From NCBI RefSeq assembly GCF_016028255.1, contig NZ_CP065707.1, forward strand, positions 759,001 to 823,000: DNA of 64,000 nucleotides, written 5' to 3'. Below the pieces are notes generated by a model, which worked only from the letters and a program-made list of their open reading frames with translations, ran no database searches and was not told the origin of the DNA. Shown piece after piece: positions 1 through 14,600 of this stretch (within the stretch, counting starts at the first letter, position 1; the number at the start of each line of letters is the position of its first letter). Made by a program: the position numbers and the translations under genes. The stretch comes from Streptococcus oralis (GTDB lineage: Bacteria > Bacillota > Bacilli > Lactobacillales > Streptococcaceae).

Positions 1-399
1 ATTTTAATTCCACATAATAAAAATAAAGAATTTATGATTTCAACAACGGTTCCCGCAATTACCAGTGTGGGATTAAATTTGTTGTTTCTTCCCAAACTTG
101 GTTATATGGGGGCTGCAATTGTCTCGGTCTTGACTGAAGCCTTTGTTTGGGCAATTCAACTGTTCTTTACTCGCAAATATATAAAAGATGTTCCGATTAT
201 CGGATCGATGATGAAGATTATTCTAGCATCAGCTATTATGTATGGCCTCTTGCTAGTTTCAAAAACAGTCATACATTTTTCGCCAACCATAAATGTTTTA
301 GCATTTGCTGTGATTGGTGGAATCATTTACCTTTTTGCGATTCTATCTCTAAAAGTGGTAGATGTGAAAGAATTAAAACAAATAATTAGGAAAAATTAG
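1..399 (+). CDS. wzx: Polysaccharide flippase (Wzx-like), C-terminal part only
   Basis: The window opens inside this gene; 132 codons remain before the TAG. The fragment is very hydrophobic, with about four membrane segments, a short cytoplasmic loop near FFTRKYIKDVP, and a lysine-rich tail (ELKQIIRKN). This fits the last helices of the MATE/PST family that flips undecaprenyl-linked repeat units across the membrane for Wzy-dependent polymerisation. It is followed without a gap by an acyltransferase and then glf, as expected at the distal end of a capsule or receptor-polysaccharide locus. The family call is inference from hydropathy and neighbours, since the N-terminal half is absent; a polysaccharide polymerase is less likely. 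Confidence 0.72.
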   Translation: MLIPHNKNKEFMISTTVPAITSVGLNLLFLPKLGYMGAAIVSVLTEAFVWAIQLFFTRKYIKDVPIIGSMMKIILASAIMYGLLLVSKTVIHFSPTINVLAFAVIGGIIYLFAILSLKVVDVKELKQIIRKN

Positions 400-1398
400 A
401 TGCGCAAATATCGAAATATTAACTTAGATCTACTAAAAGTACTTGCATGTGTTGGGGTTGTTCTACTCCATACAGCGATGGGTGGATTTAAAGAGACAGG
501 TTCATGGAATTTTTCGACATATTTATACTATTTAGGAACCTATTCTATCCCTTTATTTTTTATGGTTAATGGTTATTTATTGTTAGGAAAGAGAGAGATT
601 ACCTATTCCTATATACTGCAGAAAGTAAAATGGATTCTAATAACAGTATCGTCATGGTCCGTAATCATTTGGCTTTTTAAACGAGATTTTACAGTTAATC
701 CAATTAAAAAAATTATAGGTTCTTTGATACAAAAGGGGTATTTCTTCCAGTTTTGGTTTTTTGGTGCACTCATAATTATTTATATATGTTTGCCTGTTTT
801 GAAAAAATTCCTTAATTCAAAAAGAAGTTATTTATACATCCTATCTGTATTGCTAGTTGTTGGTTTGATTTTTGAGTTAACAAATATTGTACTTCAAATG
901 CCAATACAAACATATGTTATACAAACCTTTAGGTTATGGACTTGGTTTTTCTATTATCTTTTAGGTGGCTTTATAGCTCAATTTGACAAAGATATTATCA
1001 AAAATAGGTTTAAGAGATGGATGAAAATAATCGTAGTGTTTTTGTTCCTGGTTTCGCCTTTAATATTATTTTTCTTAGCAAGAACCACTTATCATAATTT
1101 TTTTGCTGAATATTTTTATGATCTTCTATTTGTAAAAGTTGTAAGTTTAGGAATTTTTCTAACTATATTCTCACTTGTATTGAATCAAGATAGCAACAAA
1201 TGGATTATTTTTCTTTCTAACCAAACTATGGGTGTCTTTATAATACACACTTATATTATGAAAGTGTGGGAAAAACTATTTGGTTTTAGTTTTGTAGGAG
1301 CATATTTACTTTTTGCTATATTTACTTTAAGTGTTAGTTTTATTATTGTTGGAATGTTAATGAAAATCCCTTATTTCAATCGAATTGTTAAATTATAA
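400..1398 (+). CDS. Acyltransferase family 3 membrane protein, probable polysaccharide O-acetyltransferase
   Basis: A 332-residue integral membrane protein with about ten hydrophobic segments. The start RNINLDLLKVLACVGVVLLH has the basic residue and the helix ending in LLHT that are typical of acyltransferase family 3 (WcjE/OafA type), which adds acetyl or similar groups to surface polysaccharide. The ATG directly follows the TAG of the flippase gene, so translation is probably coupled. The gene looks more AT-rich than aliA or glf, as is common for cassette genes swapped between capsule types. It most likely decorates the repeat unit made by this locus; the acceptor sugar cannot be told from sequence. 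Some family members instead act on peptidoglycan or other targets. Confidence 0.8.
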   Translation: MRKYRNINLDLLKVLACVGVVLLHTAMGGFKETGSWNFSTYLYYLGTYSIPLFFMVNGYLLLGKREITYSYILQKVKWILITVSSWSVIIWLFKRDFTVNPIKKIIGSLIQKGYFFQFWFFGALIIIYICLPVLKKFLNSKRSYLYILSVLLVVGLIFELTNIVLQMPIQTYVIQTFRLWTWFFYYLLGGFIAQFDKDIIKNRFKRWMKIIVVFLFLVSPLILFFLARTTYHNFFAEYFYDLLFVKVVSLGIFLTIFSLVLNQDSNKWIIFLSNQTMGVFIIHTYIMKVWEKLFGFSFVGAYLLFAIFTLSVSFIIVGMLMKIPYFNRIVKL

Positions 1399-1411
1399 AA
1401 AGGAGAATAAT

Positions 1412-2512
1412 ATGTACGACTATCTAATCGTCGGTGCGGGTTTGTCTGGAGCAATCTTCGCACACGAAGCTACAAAACGTGGAAAAAAAGTAAAAGTGAT
1501 TGATAAACGCGATCACATTGGTGGGAACATCTACTGTGAGAATGTAGAAGGTATCAATGTTCATAAATATGGTGCCCATATATTCCATACGTCTAATAAA
1601 AAAGTCTGGGACTACGTCAATCAATTTGCAGAGTTTAATAATTATATCAACTCCCCTGTTGCGAACTATAAGGGAAGTCTTTATAATCTTCCTTTCAATA
1701 TGAATACTTTCTATGCTATGTGGGGGACAAAAACTCCACAGGAAGTGAAAGATAAGATTGCTGAGCAGACAGCTGATATGAAGGATGTTGAGCCGAAAAA
1801 TCTGGAAGAACAAGCTATCAAGCTGATTGGTCCGGATATCTATGAAAAATTGATCAAGGGCTATACCGAAAAGCAGTGGGGGCGCTCAGCAACAGACCTC
1901 CCACCATTTATCATCAAACGCCTTCCAGTTCGTTTAACCTTTGATAATAACTATTTTAACGACCGTTACCAAGGAATTCCTATTGGTGGTTACAATGTCA
2001 TCATCGAAAATATGCTGAAAGATGTAGAAGTTGAACTTGGAGTAGACTTTTTTGCTCATCGTGAAGAGTTGGAAGCATCTGCTAATAAAGTTGTCTTCAC
2101 AGGAATGATCGACCAGTATTTTGACTATAAGCACGGAGAGTTAGAATACCGTAGCCTTCGTTTTGAGCATGAAACCTTGGACGAGGAAAATTATCAAGGG
2201 AATGCTGTAGTGAACTATACAGAGCGTGAGATCCCTTATACTCGTATCATCGAACACAAACATTTTGAATATGGAACGCAGCCAAAGACAGTTATCACGC
2301 GTGAATATCCAGCCGACTGGAAGCGTGGGGACGAGCCCTACTATCCGATCAACGATGAGAAAAATAATGCTATGTTTGCTAAGTACCAAGAGGAAGCAGC
2401 GCAGAATGATAAGGTTATCTTCTGTGGGCGCTTAGCAGATTATAAATATTACGATATGCATGTGGTGATTGAACGAGCACTTGAAGTTGTGGAGAAAGAG
2501 TTAGGAAACTAA
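1412..2512 (+). CDS. glf: UDP-galactopyranose mutase
   Basis: A flavoenzyme of 366 residues that interconverts UDP-galactopyranose and UDP-galactofuranose, supplying galactofuranose to the surface polysaccharide. The N-terminus has the FAD-binding Rossmann motif (DYLIVGAGLSGAIFAHEA). The family sequence KYGAHIFHT and a C-terminal FCGRLADYKYYDMH segment are also present. The start at 1412 is chosen because AGGAG lies seven bases upstream; an in-frame ATG at 1385 lies inside the preceding gene. A terminator follows. The predicted polymer therefore contains Galf, which is frequent in mitis-group receptor polysaccharides and in several pneumococcal capsules (established knowledge). Confidence 0.96.
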   Translation: MYDYLIVGAGLSGAIFAHEATKRGKKVKVIDKRDHIGGNIYCENVEGINVHKYGAHIFHTSNKKVWDYVNQFAEFNNYINSPVANYKGSLYNLPFNMNTFYAMWGTKTPQEVKDKIAEQTADMKDVEPKNLEEQAIKLIGPDIYEKLIKGYTEKQWGRSATDLPPFIIKRLPVRLTFDNNYFNDRYQGIPIGGYNVIIENMLKDVEVELGVDFFAHREELEASANKVVFTGMIDQYFDYKHGELEYRSLRFEHETLDEENYQGNAVVNYTEREIPYTRIIEHKHFEYGTQPKTVITREYPADWKRGDEPYYPINDEKNNAMFAKYQEEAAQNDKVIFCGRLADYKYYDMHVVIERALEVVEKELGN

Positions 2513-2524
2513 AGATTTGATATT

Positions 2525-2557
2525 AAAATGAGGGACTACTTCTTTTCCTCATTTTAT
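2525..2557 (+). terminator. Intrinsic terminator after glf
   Basis: AAAATGAGG (2525-2533) pairs with CCTCATTTT (2547-2555) and is followed by a short T/A stretch. It marks the 3' end of the polysaccharide locus transcript. Confidence 0.75.
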
Positions 2558-2605
2558 TCATCTTAATAGGAGATGGAAAAAGCGGCTCTTTGTCAGCTAA
2601 CATCT

Positions 2606-2636
2606 GGAGAAGACAATCACTGTCTTCTCCTTTTTT
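2606..2636 (+). terminator. Second, strong intrinsic terminator before aliA
   Basis: GGAGAAGACA and TGTCTTCTCC form a perfect 10-bp stem around a 5-nt loop, followed by six T. With the terminator at 2525 it insulates aliA from the capsule operon. Confidence 0.9.
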
Positions 2637-2665
2637 GTTTTTTCAGAATATACCAAATTAACACA

Positions 2666-2680
2666 AAAATTCTGAAAATT
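2666..2680 (+). promoter_or_regulatory. Candidate CodY box upstream of aliA
   Basis: AAAATTCTGAAAATT differs at two of fifteen positions from the published consensus AATTTTCWGAAAATT. It ends four bases before the -35 of the aliA promoter, a position suited to repression by the branched-chain amino acid and GTP sensor CodY. Peptide uptake genes are common CodY targets (established knowledge); the site itself is inferred. Confidence 0.55.
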
Positions 2681-2683
2681 CTG

Positions 2684-2712
2684 TTGACATCTTTTTGAAA
2701 AGAGTCTATAAT
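2684..2712 (+). promoter_or_regulatory. SigA promoter of aliA
   Basis: TTGACA (2684-2689), a 17-bp spacer and TATAAT (2707-2712) match the vegetative consensus exactly. The start codon follows 27 bases after the -10. Confidence 0.9.
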
Positions 2713-2739
2713 GGAGAGAAAGTTTTAAAGGAGAAAATG

Positions 2740-4722
2740 ATGAAAAGTTCAAAACTATTTGCCCTTGCGGGCGTGACATTATTGGCGGCGACTACTTTAG
2801 CTGCATGCTCTGGATCAGGTTCGAGCGCTAAAGGAGAGAAGACATTCTCATACATTTATGAGACAGACCCTGACAACCTCAACTATTTAACAACTGGTAA
2901 AGCTGCGACAACAGAGATTACCAGTAACGTGGTTGATGGTTTGCTAGAAAATGATCGCTACGGGAACTTTGTGCCGTCTATGGCTGAGGATTGGTCTGTA
3001 TCCAAGGATGGATTGACTTACACTTATACTATCCGTAAGGATGCAAAATGGTATACTTCTGAAGGTGAAGAATACGCGGCAGTCAAAGCTCAAGACTTTG
3101 TAACAGGACTTAAGTATGCGGCTGATAAAAAATCAGATGCTCTTTACCTTGTCCAAGAATCGATCAAAGGATTGGACGCCTATGTAAAAGGGGAAATCAA
3201 AGATTTCTCACAAGTAGGAATTAAGGCTCTGGATGATCAGACAGTTCAGTACACTTTGAACAAACCAGAAAGCTTCTGGAATTCTAAGACAACAATGGGG
3301 GTAATGGCTCCAGTTAACGAAGAGTTTTTGAACTCTAAAGGGGATGATTTCGCCAAAGGGACAGATCCTAGTAGTATTCTCTATAATGGACCATTCTTAC
3401 TCAAATCAATTGTTGCTAAATCTTCTGTTGAATTTGCGAAAAATCCAAACTATTGGGATAAGGATAATGTCCATCTTGATAAGGTCAAGTTGTCATTCTG
3501 GGATGGCCAAGATACCAACAAACCAGCTGAAGCCTTCAAGGATGGAAGCTTTACTATGGCACGTCTCTTCCCAACAAGCGCTAGCTACCCAGAGATTGAG
3601 AAATCATTTAAAGATAACATCGTTTATACCCAACAGGATTCGACTACTTATTTAGTAGGTACGAATATTGATCGCCAGTCTTATAAGTATACTTCTAAGA
3701 CAACGGATGAAGAAAAAACATCTACCAAGAAAGCTCTTCTAAACAAAGATTTCCGTCAAGCTCTTGCTTTTGGTTTTGATAGAACTGCCTATGCCTCTCA
3801 AGTAAACGGTGCAAGTGGTGCGACTAAACTGCTTCGTAACTTGTTTGTTCCACCTACATTTGTTCAAGCAGATGGCAAAAACTTTGGTGAGTTGGTCAAA
3901 GAAAAATTGGTGACATATGGAGACGAGTGGAAGGATGTAAATTTAGCTGATGCCCAAGATGGACTCTATAACGCAGATAAGGCCAAAGCAGAATTTGCCA
4001 AAGCTAAGACAGCTCTTCAAGCAGAAGGTGTGAAATTCCCAATCCACTTGGATATGCCAGTAGACCAAACCAATACAACAAAAGTTCAACGTGTTCAATC
4101 CTTCAAACAATCGCTTGAAGCTACTCTAGGGTCAGAGAACGTCGTTGTTGATATCCAACAACTTCAAAAAGATGATGTCTTGAATATCACTTACTTTGCT
4201 GAAACTGCAGCTGGAGAAGACTGGGATATCTCAGATAACGTGGGATGGTCTCCAGACTTTGCAGACCCATCTACTTACCTTGATATCATCAAGCCATCTG
4301 TCGGAGAAAATACAAAGACTTACCTAGGATTTGACTCTGGAACAAACAACGCTGCAGCTAAGCAAGTTGGTTTGGAAGACTACGAAAAAATGGTTGTAGA
4401 AGCCGGGGAAGAAGTGAGTGACGTTTCAAAACGTTATGAGAAATATGCTGCTGCCCAAGCTTGGTTGACCGATAGTGCCTTGATCATCCCAACAACTTCT
4501 AAAACTGGTCGTCCAATGTTGTCTAAGATGGTACCATTTACGCTTCCGTTTGCATACTCTGGTAACAAGGGTACAAGCGAAGCCCTCTTGTATAAATACC
4601 TAGACGTACAAGATAAACCAGTGACAGCAGAAGAATATCAAAAAGCTCAAGAAAAATGGATGAAAGAAAAAGAAGAGTCGAATAAAAAGGCTCAAGAAGA
4701 TCTTGCAAAACATGTGAAATAA
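2740..4722 (+). CDS. aliA: Oligopeptide-binding lipoprotein AliA of the Ami system
   Basis: A 660-residue solute-binding lipoprotein of SBP_bac_5 type. The signal peptide ends in the lipobox L20-A-A-C23, so Cys23 is the lipidated anchor. The mature part has the typical beginning TFSYIYETDPDNLNYL and ends in a lysine/glutamate-rich helix. It captures oligopeptides outside the membrane and hands them to the shared AmiCDEF transporter, which is not encoded here. Of two adjacent ATGs (2737, 2740), the second has the better distance (6 nt) from AAGGAG at 2728-2733. aliA is the conserved right flank of capsule loci in pneumococcus and relatives, which fits the genes to its left. Paralogues AliB and AmiA are alternatives, but context favours AliA. 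Confidence 0.93.
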   Translation: MKSSKLFALAGVTLLAATTLAACSGSGSSAKGEKTFSYIYETDPDNLNYLTTGKAATTEITSNVVDGLLENDRYGNFVPSMAEDWSVSKDGLTYTYTIRKDAKWYTSEGEEYAAVKAQDFVTGLKYAADKKSDALYLVQESIKGLDAYVKGEIKDFSQVGIKALDDQTVQYTLNKPESFWNSKTTMGVMAPVNEEFLNSKGDDFAKGTDPSSILYNGPFLLKSIVAKSSVEFAKNPNYWDKDNVHLDKVKLSFWDGQDTNKPAEAFKDGSFTMARLFPTSASYPEIEKSFKDNIVYTQQDSTTYLVGTNIDRQSYKYTSKTTDEEKTSTKKALLNKDFRQALAFGFDRTAYASQVNGASGATKLLRNLFVPPTFVQADGKNFGELVKEKLVTYGDEWKDVNLADAQDGLYNADKAKAEFAKAKTALQAEGVKFPIHLDMPVDQTNTTKVQRVQSFKQSLEATLGSENVVVDIQQLQKDDVLNITYFAETAAGEDWDISDNVGWSPDFADPSTYLDIIKPSVGENTKTYLGFDSGTNNAAAKQVGLEDYEKMVVEAGEEVSDVSKRYEKYAAAQAWLTDSALIIPTTSKTGRPMLSKMVPFTLPFAYSGNKGTSEALLYKYLDVQDKPVTAEEYQKAQEKWMKEKEESNKKAQEDLAKHVK

Positions 4723-4739
4723 CTGTTGCAAAATATACG

Positions 4740-4779
4740 AAAGGATTTAGTATTTCTCTTGAATGCTGAATCCTTTTTT
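4740..4779 (+). terminator. Intrinsic terminator of aliA
   Basis: AAAGGATTTAG (4740-4750) pairs with CTGAATCCTTT (4766-4776) with one G-T pair, followed by T residues. A weaker hairpin, TTTTCTC/GAGAAAA with TTTT after it, lies at 4815-4838. Confidence 0.85.
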
Positions 4780-4860
4780 ACATTTGTAAAGAAAGATTCT
4801 AAATTTGGAGCCTGTTTTCTCAGAATAGAGAAAATTTTCGTTAATTTTACTTGTTTCCTA

Positions 4861-4889
4861 TTGCTTTCTCAGCCATTATTTGTTATATT
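4861..4889 (+). promoter_or_regulatory. Promoter of the GH101 gene
   Basis: TTGCTT (4861-4866), a 17-bp spacer and TATATT (4884-4889). The start codon lies about 115 bases downstream, giving a long leader that contains the cre site at 4966. Confidence 0.65.
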
Positions 4890-4965
4890 AAAAGCGTAAT
4901 TATTTTTATTTATCAGGGTTAAGCATTGCACTTTCAGAGGAAGGAGTATTTTTTAAAAAAAAGGA

Positions 4966-4981
4966 ATGTAAACGCTTACTC
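4966..4981 (+). promoter_or_regulatory. cre site (CcpA operator) in the GH101 leader
   Basis: ATGTAAACGCTTACTC fits the cre consensus WTGNNARCGNWWWCAW except in the last two bases. It lies downstream of the promoter and 24 bases before the start codon, a roadblock position for CcpA. It predicts repression of the mucin glycosidase on preferred sugars. Confidence 0.75.
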
Positions 4982-4999
4982 AAAAATGAAAGGATTTAG

Positions 5000-11497
<6,498 letters not shown>

Positions 11498-11500
11498 ATA

Positions 11501-11520
11501 TTTATTTATTTATTTATTTA
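11501..11520 (+). repeat. (TTTA)5 tetranucleotide tract
   Basis: Five perfect TTTA copies immediately after the stop codon of the GH101 gene. It could slip during replication; no function is evident. Confidence 0.8.
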
Positions 11521-11595
11521 TTCCACAACTACATTGTTTGGATAAGTGACTTGGACTTCTATGGGGGTCAGAGTCGGAAAATGAATCAAACACCT

Positions 11596-11624
11596 GGAGA
11601 GGACCTCTTGGTTCTCTCCTTTTT
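11596..11624 (+). terminator. Intrinsic terminator between the two glycosidase genes
   Basis: GGAGAGGAC (11596-11604) pairs with GTTCTCTCC (11611-11619), nine pairs with one G-T, followed by five T. It ends only 57 bases before the next start codon. Confidence 0.85.
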
Positions 11625-11634
11625 AAAAGGAGAA

Positions 11635-11650
11635 ATGATAACGCTTACTA
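11635..11650 (+). promoter_or_regulatory. cre site (CcpA operator) upstream of the GH20/GH84 gene
   Basis: ATGATAACGCTTACTA matches the cre consensus except at one base. Its CGCTTAC core is also the left arm of a perfect 7-bp dyad with GTAAGCG at 11653-11659. I see no convincing promoter between the terminator at 11624 and the gene, so initiation may lie upstream of the terminator or be non-canonical. Confidence 0.72.
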
Positions 11651-11681
11651 GCGTAAGCGGATGAAAGGAAATGGGAGAAAT

Positions 11682-14600
11682 ATGGACAAACACTTTTTTG
11701 AGAAACGCTGTCATTATAGTATCCGCAAATTTGCAATTGGTGCAGCCTCAGTTATGATTGGTGCAAGTATCTTTGGAGCCAATATGGTTCAGGCAGCAGA
11801 AACAGCAGCGCCTTCAGAGACAGAGGGAAGTATCACTCATGTTCAAGCTCTGGATAAGTTACCAGATGATTTAGCCGCTGCGCTTGAAAAAGCAGATGCA
11901 GAAGCTGCAACAGAAGCAAGTCATGAAGAAACTCCAGCGACTGATGAGGGAACCAAACCTGCAGCAAGTGAAGATGCAAAACCAGAGACAAGTCCTGCAA
12001 GTCCCAAGCCAGCAGAAACGCCGAAACCGGTTGAAACACCAAAGGCAGACAAACAGCCTGCGGAAACCACTACACCAGCAGTAAAACCAGCTGAAAAGAC
12101 AATCGAAGACAGAGAAGATGTAAACCACCTCGAAGGCGCTACTGCTTCAGCAAACAACCATGAGGCTGGAACAAGCTTTACAGCTGACAAAGCAGTTGAT
12201 GGTGATGATAGTACTAGATGGGCAACGGACAAAGATGTACCAAAACCAACTTTTGAACTAACTCTGCCAAAGACTACCTTGATCAAACATGTGGAAATTG
12301 ACTGGGATCGTCGTCTTCGCAATGGGCAAAATGACCCAAATATCAAATCTTGGAGTCTCTATTACGCAGGTCAAGAAGACGTGGGCGCTAACGGAGAAAA
12401 ACAATGGAAACTAGCTCATACCAAGACTGGAGATCCTGTTTTAGATGAGAAAGTAGACCTAGCTGAAAGTATCAAAGCGAAGTACCTCAAACTTGAAGTC
12501 AATGATTACCAAGCTGGTACAATGGGCTGGAGAAACGTTGGAATTCAAGAAATTCGAGCTTATTCAAACGTTCCGGACCATAGTAAAGTAACGGATATCC
12601 GCCAAGTTGATCAGTTGGATGTGGCTGAAGATGGCAAGTCTCTTGTCCTACCAAGTTTGCCAGGTCAGGTTAGTCTGATCGGCAGTAACAAGCAGGGTGT
12701 GATTGACCTTCAAAATCGCATCTACCAACCTCTGACAGATCAACGTGTCAAGGTCATGGTACAACAAATCAAAGACAGTCATACCTTTACCAAAGAGTTT
12801 GAAGTAGTCATCAAGGGGCTACATCAGGACGAAGGTGTGGGTGTGAAACCAAAAGTAGCACCAGCTGTTCAACAATGGTATGGGAAAGAAGGCCAATCTT
12901 CTATCACTTCAGATACAGTTCTTGCGACAGGTGATTCAGGTTTTGATCAGGCTGCAACCTTCTACCAGTCAGACCTTGCTAGCCGTGGATTGGAACTTGC
13001 GACAGGTGACAAGCAGGCTCAAAAACGAATCGAATTTAAAAAGGTTGAAAACAAGGGTTACGGTAAGGAAGGCTACGGTATCACTATCCAAAATGATGTG
13101 ATTACCATCGAAGCTGCTACAAATACAGGAGCCTTCTACGCCACTCGGACTCTTCTTCAAATGGGAGAAAGCAACCTACAAAATGGCGAAATTCGTGATT
13201 TCCCAAGTTTCAGCCATCGTGGCTTTATGCTAGATACAGGTCGTAAATTTATCCCTTATGACACCCTTGTAGACATCATGCTCAACATGGCCTACTACAA
13301 GATGAACGACTTGCAGTTGCACCTTAATGATAACTATATTTTCCTAAAAGAACACTTGGCAGGAAAGAATCTTTCCAAAGAGGAAGAACTCAAGTATGTT
13401 CTTGAACATGCCAAGACTGGTTTCCGTGTGGAGACAGACATTGTCGGTCAGAATGGTCAAAAACTGACATCAGATGAGCATTATACCAAGGAAGAAATGC
13501 AAAATCTGATTAAACTTGCCAAGGCCTTGCATATCAACCTAGTACCAGAAATTGACACACCAGGTCACGCCTTGTCCTTTGTCAAAGTCCGCCCAGACCT
13601 CATGTATCAAGGTAGTTTGAGTGATTATGCTGGCAAACACAATGTTGAACGTGTTGCCATGCTCGATCTAGATAATAAATACGATGAAACGCTAGCTTTT
13701 GTCAAATCAGTTTATGACAAACTCCTCGATGGTCCAGATGCACCACTTCATGGGGTATCCACTGTTCATATCGGAACGGATGAATACTATGGCAGCAGAG
13801 AAAGCTATCGTCGCTATGTCAATGACCTTATCAAATACATTAAAGGAAAAGGCTATACCCCTCGTATCTGGGGCTCGCTCAGTGCGAAACGTGGAAACAC
13901 TCCTGTTGACTGGAACGGAGTAGAAGTTGATATCTGGAGTATCGGATGGCAACGACCAAATGAAGCCATTGCTCAGGGAGCTAAGATTATCAACATCACG
14001 GATGTACCGACCTATAGTGTGCCAAGTGGAAGCAATAGTCAAGCAGCCTACGGGGACTATGCTAACTACGAACGTCAGTACAATAGCTGGACACCGAATG
14101 ATTTTAGAACAGGTGGAGGTCCACTTCTACCAGCTTCTCATCCAAGTATCCTTGGTGGAGGGCACGCAGTTTGGAATGATAACATTGACCTTCATGAGAC
14201 CGGTTTGACCTCTTATGATATCTTCAAACGCTTCTTCAAGAGCATGCAAACCACTGCAGAACGCACCTGGGGATCTGACCGTGCAGCTGCGACCTTTGCA
14301 GAACGCACCCTACCAACGAGCCCTTATGCGCCACAGTCAAATCCTGATAAAGAGATTGATCAAAGCGACTTGTTTACCATCAATCCTGAAACAGTCAAGA
14401 ACTATGCAAGCAAGAAGGTGAAGACCAGCGAGCAAGGATTGGCGTTTGAGAAAGATAGCAGTATCGAAGGCTTGGCTGGTGATGTTGGTCCAAGTCACGT
14501 CTTGAAGTTTGATGTAACTGTCACTGGAGACGGGGAACAAACCTTCTCAACTAGTGGGGACAACCGTATCTATCTAGCTGATAAAGATGGTTATCTTGCT

